Part shown: positions 7,419-10,526 of the stretch, piece after piece
Layout: the number at the start of each line of letters is the position of its first letter
Numbering within the stretch: position 1 is the stretch's first letter
From: Temnopleurus reevesii
Taxonomy: Eukaryota > Echinodermata > Echinoidea > Temnopleuroida > Temnopleuridae
Length of the DNA stretch: 10,526 nucleotides
Direction: 5' to 3'
NCBI GenBank assembly: GCA_036244855.1
Contig: BQKZ01013985.1
Location: 1-10,526, forward strand
Notes under the pieces: generated by a model
Seen by the model: only the letters and a program-made list of their open reading frames with translations
Told to the model about the DNA's origin: nothing
Database searches by the model: none
Program-made: the position numbers and the translations under genes

Positions 7419-7719
7419 CACTCTAAAAACAAACTAATCAAATTTGATTAGAATCTAATCAAATTTGATTAGAAAAACAATACAAACGGGGACACCTGGA
7501 AATCAAATCAAAATGATTAGAAAAATCTAATAATTTTTTTTATGTGGAAATCTTATTAAATTTACGAATAGGAAATCTAATCAAAATGATTAGATTCTAT
7601 TAAATAAAATGAATACAAGTCACATATGATTATAAATCCATTTCAGAATGATTAGTTTCTATTCATGATAATATCATAAGACGATCTAATAAAAAAAATG
7701 ATTAGGTTGTTTTAGAGTG
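7419..7719. mobile_element. TIR element built of TGATTAG palindromes
   Basis: The left end CACTCTAAAAACAAACTAAT and the right end, in reverse complement CACTCTAAAACAACCTAATC, are inverted repeats with one indel and one mismatch. Inside, TGATTAG occurs at 7445, 7466, 7514, 7587, 7649 and 7699, and CTAATCA at 7434, 7455 and 7577. Two identical perfect 18-bp palindromes, CTAATCAAATTTGATTAG, lie at 7434-7451 and 7455-7472, 21 bp apart centre to centre. It is non-coding. Structure suggests a MITE with subterminal binding-site-like repeats; the superfamily is unknown. Confidence 0.6.
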
Positions 7720-7792
7720 TTGTTTATGTTTCGACGACCTTTGATCTCGATATCATGGTATCAATAGCTGAATATCTAGTTATCGTAAAAGA

Positions 7793-7856
7793 TGACGTCA
7801 GAATATTGACATATCCAAAACTATTCAGAGGTATGACGCAAATGACGTCACGTCAG
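7793..7856. promoter_or_regulatory. Cluster of CRE-type sites
   Basis: Two perfect palindromic cAMP-response elements TGACGTCA (7793-7800 and 7843-7850) lie 50 bp apart, with TGACGCAA at 7834-7841 and a CGTCA half-site at 7851-7855. CREB/ATF-type bZIP factors bind such sites. They are just outside the TGATTAG element, upstream of the 33-codon frame in its orientation. Confidence 0.4.
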
Positions 7857-7929
7857 ATCCAATTTATTTCATGGTGAAAATATTTTTAATCACATGACTG
7901 CTCCTTGACCAATGACAATGGATACAACC

Positions 7930-7946
7930 TTATAAGTAGGATATAA
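7930..7946. repeat. 17-bp inverted repeat, right copy
   Basis: TTATAAGTAGGATATAA is the exact reverse complement of 7306-7322. The pair encloses about 607 bp, including the 33-codon frame and the TGATTAG element. Confidence 0.7.
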
Positions 7947-8564
7947 CTCCGTGTTAGATGGTACGGACTTGAGGCCTTTATCCTATTGTGTTTATTTATA
8001 ACACAGATAATTGATATGTGCTGAACATAGTCAACAGATCGATTCGTGTTTGCTGACGTACAGATGGGTAATAACTGTAATTTATGGAAGTTTATGAAGT
8101 TGTTTAAATTGGAATTGTAGACCGGAAATGTATGCTCCAAACAGGAGGTACGTGGTATCGCAAGATGATATCGTTTGATATCGGCTATACGCGATAGGGA
8201 AAATTGAAAAGAAATATTGCAAGACACAAATGGAAACAAAATGGCTTTAATTAATAGGTTGTCCTAACTTAATAGATAAAATGAACTCTAAGCGTAACTC
8301 AGTCATGTTTTGCAACCAACTACGGCACAGACTGTAGCTCCAAAGCATTTCACAAATCAAACAGATTTCTGTGTGGAGAGACGGACAATTTCTATTAATT
8401 AAAAGCACGGTGTCATGATTCGATCCACAATAATGAAATATCTCGATCGGAAAACTTAAGGGCAATTCCACGAAAGTGTCACGTCTACCGTATATTTTCA
8501 ATATATAGATTCAATATTTGTGAAACAGATAGTATATCTGATACAGATATCAAATCTCATTGGA

Positions 8565-8570
8565 TTTAAT
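8565..8570 (-). terminator. Possible polyadenylation signal of gene B (ATTAAA)
   Basis: ATTAAA on the minus strand about 140 bases after the gene B stop codon, a reasonable distance for a 3' UTR. The hexamer alone is weak evidence. Confidence 0.3.
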
Positions 8571-8709
8571 TAAGACATGCACACGCTATTAGCGTAACGG
8601 GCATGACAAATCCGTAGAATGGCCAATGGCGTAAAGATCTCGTCCATTTTGGAGGCTCTCAGATGGTGGGTCTTCCTGCGGATGGGCACATATGTGTCTA
8701 TAATCATAA

Positions 8710-9499
8710 TCATAAATGTTCTTTAATATAATCAATCATGTCCTTCCACATTTTGTCCGCTAGAGGGCCTCCCATAGACGGGGCTCCATGTATAGCCTGT
8801 TCGTAATGAGACCACGTGACATCCACACCCGCCTCCTCGAGTCGATTCGCGTAGAAGATGCCATCGTCCCGGAGCGGGTCGAACCCGCACGTCATGATAA
8901 ACGCTGGCGGAAGCCCCGCAAGATCGTGCCTCATTAACGGCGCGTCGCGCGGATCAAGGAATTTTGGTGCGATACGCGCCCATAGCTCATTGTTGCCGGT
9001 TTGCGGATCATTCTTTGACTTGTAATACCGCGGATCCCGAAACTTCTCCGGAATCCGATCGTGGTTCACATACTGGTATTCTAATGAAGTCCTCTTGAAC
9101 TCAGACGATGTGAAGTTATTCTTTAAAGCGTGCTCAAAGAATTCTAGGTCCATTTTTCCAAATGTGTGAAGACTGATCAGCGTCAAAGAAGTGGGCAGCG
9201 GTAAACTTCCAGAATCACCGAAATCAGCTTTGTACTTCTGCCATGATGGTGTATTGAAATCGATTTTCTGCAATGTCGGGTACATGAGGACTTGGAACTT
9301 CAAATCGGGTAAGTTCGGGTCATCGTGGATCTCGTTAGTCACGGACGCAGCCAGCTGGCCGCCGGCGCTGTCCCCGGCGATTCCGATGCGATGTCGGTCA
9401 ACGTGGAAGTCTCTCTCGGCGTTTTCCAGGAAGGTCTGTGTCGCAGTTAGACTGTCCTCGAAGGCAGCCGGTGTTGGATATTCAGGGGCTAGGCGATAA
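8710..9499 (-). CDS. Gene B terminal coding exon (catalytic domain)
   Basis: The exon has 790 bases: one base completing an Asp codon, 262 codons and TGA at 8710-8712. The acceptor is TTTCCTAACAG|TTATCGC. It runs from YRLAP through GDSAGG, the MYPTLQKIDFNTPSWQKY strand, the NNFTSS sequon, DPLRDDG and IHGAP to the C-terminus KEHL. An ATG upstream of YRLAP (9511-9513) belongs to the intron and is not the start. It is the intact counterpart of gene A's broken exon; gene A differs by four extra residues near the C-terminus (GGLFSFDVGDRM against GGPLADKM). Confidence 0.92.
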
Positions 9500-10093
9500 C
9501 TGTTAGGAAACAAAACATGAACAGTGTGGAGGTTTAGAATTCATTGGTCACAGTCACAGTTGACCGGAAGTAAAAGTCAACCAATGTCAACACATAAACT
9601 GCTCTTGTTCATTCACTCCCAAAAATTAGTTTCGATTTCTGTCTACTTGTTCCAGATGACATCACCATGACATCTATACAAGACTGAGCTACGCGCTCGT
9701 CTATGGACTAGTCACATACCAATGTATGTACGGGAAAATCTAGAAATGCTCGTAGCATATTGGGAGGGCTCGTCAGAGATTAATCATAGCTGTGACGTCA
9801 CAATGCGCAGCTGCGCAAAAAATCATGACGTGTAGTCGTGTACTTTTGGTTGACTGTGACTCTGACTGAGACGAATGAAATCAAAAGTTCCATATTATCA
9901 TGATTATAATTGGTTGTAGGACCATTCCAACGAATACAATTCACATCTGACAACTCCCCGGACAATTTCCCTAGAAGACGTTTCTCACCTAAGGACAGGG
10001 GGTAACTTCCGGGAAGAAGTCATCGGGTAAATCACGCGCGTCCTCGGGAAAGGGCCGGGATAATATCCGGAGCATTTGTCCTCCCGAGAGAAG

Positions 10094-10145
<52 letters not shown>

Positions 10146-10526
10146 CAGAGAGAGAGAGAGAGAGAAAGAGAAAGAAAGAGTATGCCTAATGTGTGTGTAT
10201 GTATGATGGGTATGCCTACGTATACGTACTCTATAGACACCACAACAGCTGATGAATCCAGTTCTTTTGCAAACGTTCGAGGCACTATGTCGAATACATC
10301 TGAAAGGGGAAAATAGAGAAAATATAACGAATATTTAAAGAACCACCGCGAAGCTTAGAAATATAGACCACTGTGGTTAATTGGTAATTTTAGAGCTTAG
10401 ATATATAAGATTCGATCTAGCTAGATTCGAATGCCATACCTTTCGATCCAATGAAGAATTTTAACGTTGAGTCTCCAACCTGCAATAGAGGAGGCGACGA
10501 GATATCGTCAAAAAAGTACACACACA
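8710..10526 (-). CDS. Gene B: AADAC/NCEH1-like esterase, 3' part only
   Basis: Visible exons are 10479-10440 (or open to the window edge), 10299-10230 and 9499-8710; the 5' end lies beyond the window. It is a tandem paralogue of gene A with the same two internal splice phases. The joined reading gives FIGSK-D-VFDIVPRTFAKELDSS, VVVSI-D-YRLAPEYP, the GDSAGG elbow (Ser codon 9367-9369), Asp in GFDPLRDDG (codon 8878-8880) and His in AIHGAP (codon 8788-8790). NNFTSS carries an N-glycosylation sequon at the same place as gene A. All three catalytic residues are present and the terminal exon is uninterrupted, so this copy looks functional from there on. The HGGG oxyanion motif is not seen in the window. 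The substrate is unknown. Confidence 0.87.
9793..9817. promoter_or_regulatory. CRE next to a 14-bp GC palindrome
   Basis: TGACGTCA (9793-9800) is followed three bases later by TGCGCAGCTGCGCA (9804-9817), a perfect palindrome containing two NRF1-type half-sites and a central E-box CAGCTG. It lies within a gene B intron and could be an intronic enhancer or alternative promoter element. Confidence 0.3.
10096..10180. repeat. Compound microsatellite (GT)n-(AG)n
   Basis: About 24 uninterrupted GT units (10096-10144), a short ACAG junction, about nine AG units (10147-10164) and AAAG-type units to 10180. The purity suggests a recent, length-variable locus. It is about 50 bp beyond the donor of the 70-bp gene B exon. 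Confidence 0.95.
10230..10299 (-). CDS. Gene B internal coding exon (70 bp)
   Basis: The acceptor is TTTCCCCTTTCAG|ATGTATTC and the donor is ATAGA|GTACGT. It encodes VFDIVPRTFAKELDSSAV and then VVSI, flanked by two split Asp codons, homologous to gene A exon 3 but two codons longer (DSSA against DT). Splice phases equal those of gene A. Confidence 0.85.
10440..10526 (-). CDS. Gene B upstream coding exon, partial or 40-bp exon
   Basis: The donor AAAG|GTATGG at 10439 is in phase 1, like gene A exon 2, and the preceding codons read FFIGSK, matching TCLGTA of gene A and the family GS motif after HGGG. A good acceptor CTCCTCTATTGCAG ends at 10480, giving a 13-codon exon (10440-10479) reading VGDSTLKFFIGSK. 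Alternatively the frame stays open to the window edge (VYFFDDISSPPLLQ), but the TG-repeat beyond it looks intronic. In either reading the residues aligned to HGGG are STLK. Confidence 0.5.

Larger units (their letters stand above)
7720..8709. other. Intergenic region and 3' flank of gene B
   Basis: No gene seen. It holds the CRE cluster and the right 17-bp repeat. The part next to 8709 is probably the gene B 3' UTR. Minus-strand frames at 7886-8239 and 8247-8501 have no recognisable domain, and the first is rich in residues typical of chance AT-rich translation. Confidence 0.55.
9500..10229 (-). other. Gene B intron between the last two exons (730 bp)
   Basis: Non-coding, with a CRE plus palindrome site near 9793-9817 and a compound microsatellite at 10096-10180. 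Loose inverted similarity exists between 9543-9570 (GTCACAGTCACAGTTGACC) and 9848-9870 (GGTTGACTGTGACTCTGAC). Confidence 0.75.

Noticed and set aside
7434..7705. CRISPR-like array from repeated palindromes
   Set aside because: The spacing is irregular, the motifs are only 7-18 bp, and the window is clearly from an animal genome.
7886..8501. Two minus-strand open frames of 117 and 84 codons downstream of gene B
   Set aside because: The composition is rich in Ile, Leu, Ser and Cys scattered without pattern, as expected from chance translation; no homology is recognised and they lie in or beyond the probable gene B 3' UTR.
9191..9499. Plus-strand 102-codon open frame
   Set aside because: It is the antisense of the gene B catalytic exon, and has no independent features.
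9540..9880. Loose inverted similarity (GTCACAGTCACAG against CTGTGACTCTGAC) as a possible transposon
   Set aside because: The matching parts are short, interrupted and not at clear ends, so no element could be defined.
9989..10285. Minus-strand 98-codon frame across the microsatellite
   Set aside because: Only its first part (10230-10285) is real exon; beyond the donor it reads SLSLSL and THTHTH from the microsatellite.

Overview
This is a window of animal nuclear DNA. The genes are split by GT-AG introns, the intergenic DNA is AT-rich, and there are dinucleotide microsatellites and several short inverted-repeat elements. The two recognisable genes belong to the arylacetamide deacetylase / neutral cholesterol ester hydrolase (AADAC/NCEH1) branch of the hormone-sensitive-lipase alpha/beta hydrolases. 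A tandem pair of such genes amid many MITE-like repeats would fit a marine invertebrate such as an echinoderm, hemichordate, lancelet or mollusc, but the sequence alone does not fix the taxon.

Layout, all coding on the minus strand. Gene A runs from its ATG at 4715 down to its stop at 764 in four coding exons: 4569-4715 (membrane anchor), 3135-3381 (HGGG oxyanion motif), 2263-2326, and 764-1543 (GDSAG nucleophile, catalytic Asp and His). Its last exon is broken at a single N at 1275, where the reading frame shifts and 22 bases are missing compared with gene B. A TATA box lies at 4825-4830. Gene B is the upstream paralogue and enters from the right edge: a partial or small exon ending at 10440, an exon at 10230-10299, and a terminal exon at 8710-9499. 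Its splice phases match gene A exactly, so the two arose by tandem duplication. Its 5' exons lie outside the window.

The 3.9 kb between the genes, and the introns of gene A, hold repeats. Two short TIR families, called M1 and M2 here, are each present twice in opposite orientation, nested around exon 1 of gene A (M1-M2-exon 1-M2-M1). There is a pogo/Tigger-like MITE with a TA target duplication (6054-6142), a hairpin element (7122-7268), and a 300 bp element built of repeated TGATTAG palindromes (7419-7719). A 33-codon acidic reading frame (7313-7414) sits directly beside the last element and may be a first exon or a gene remnant.

The two esterases probably act independently, as ER-anchored, lumen-facing hydrolases of lipid esters or acylated xenobiotics. 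I see no novel multi-gene system. The points most worth checking are the break in gene A, the missing HGGG in the visible part of gene B, the 33-codon frame, and the nested inverted repeats around gene A exon 1.
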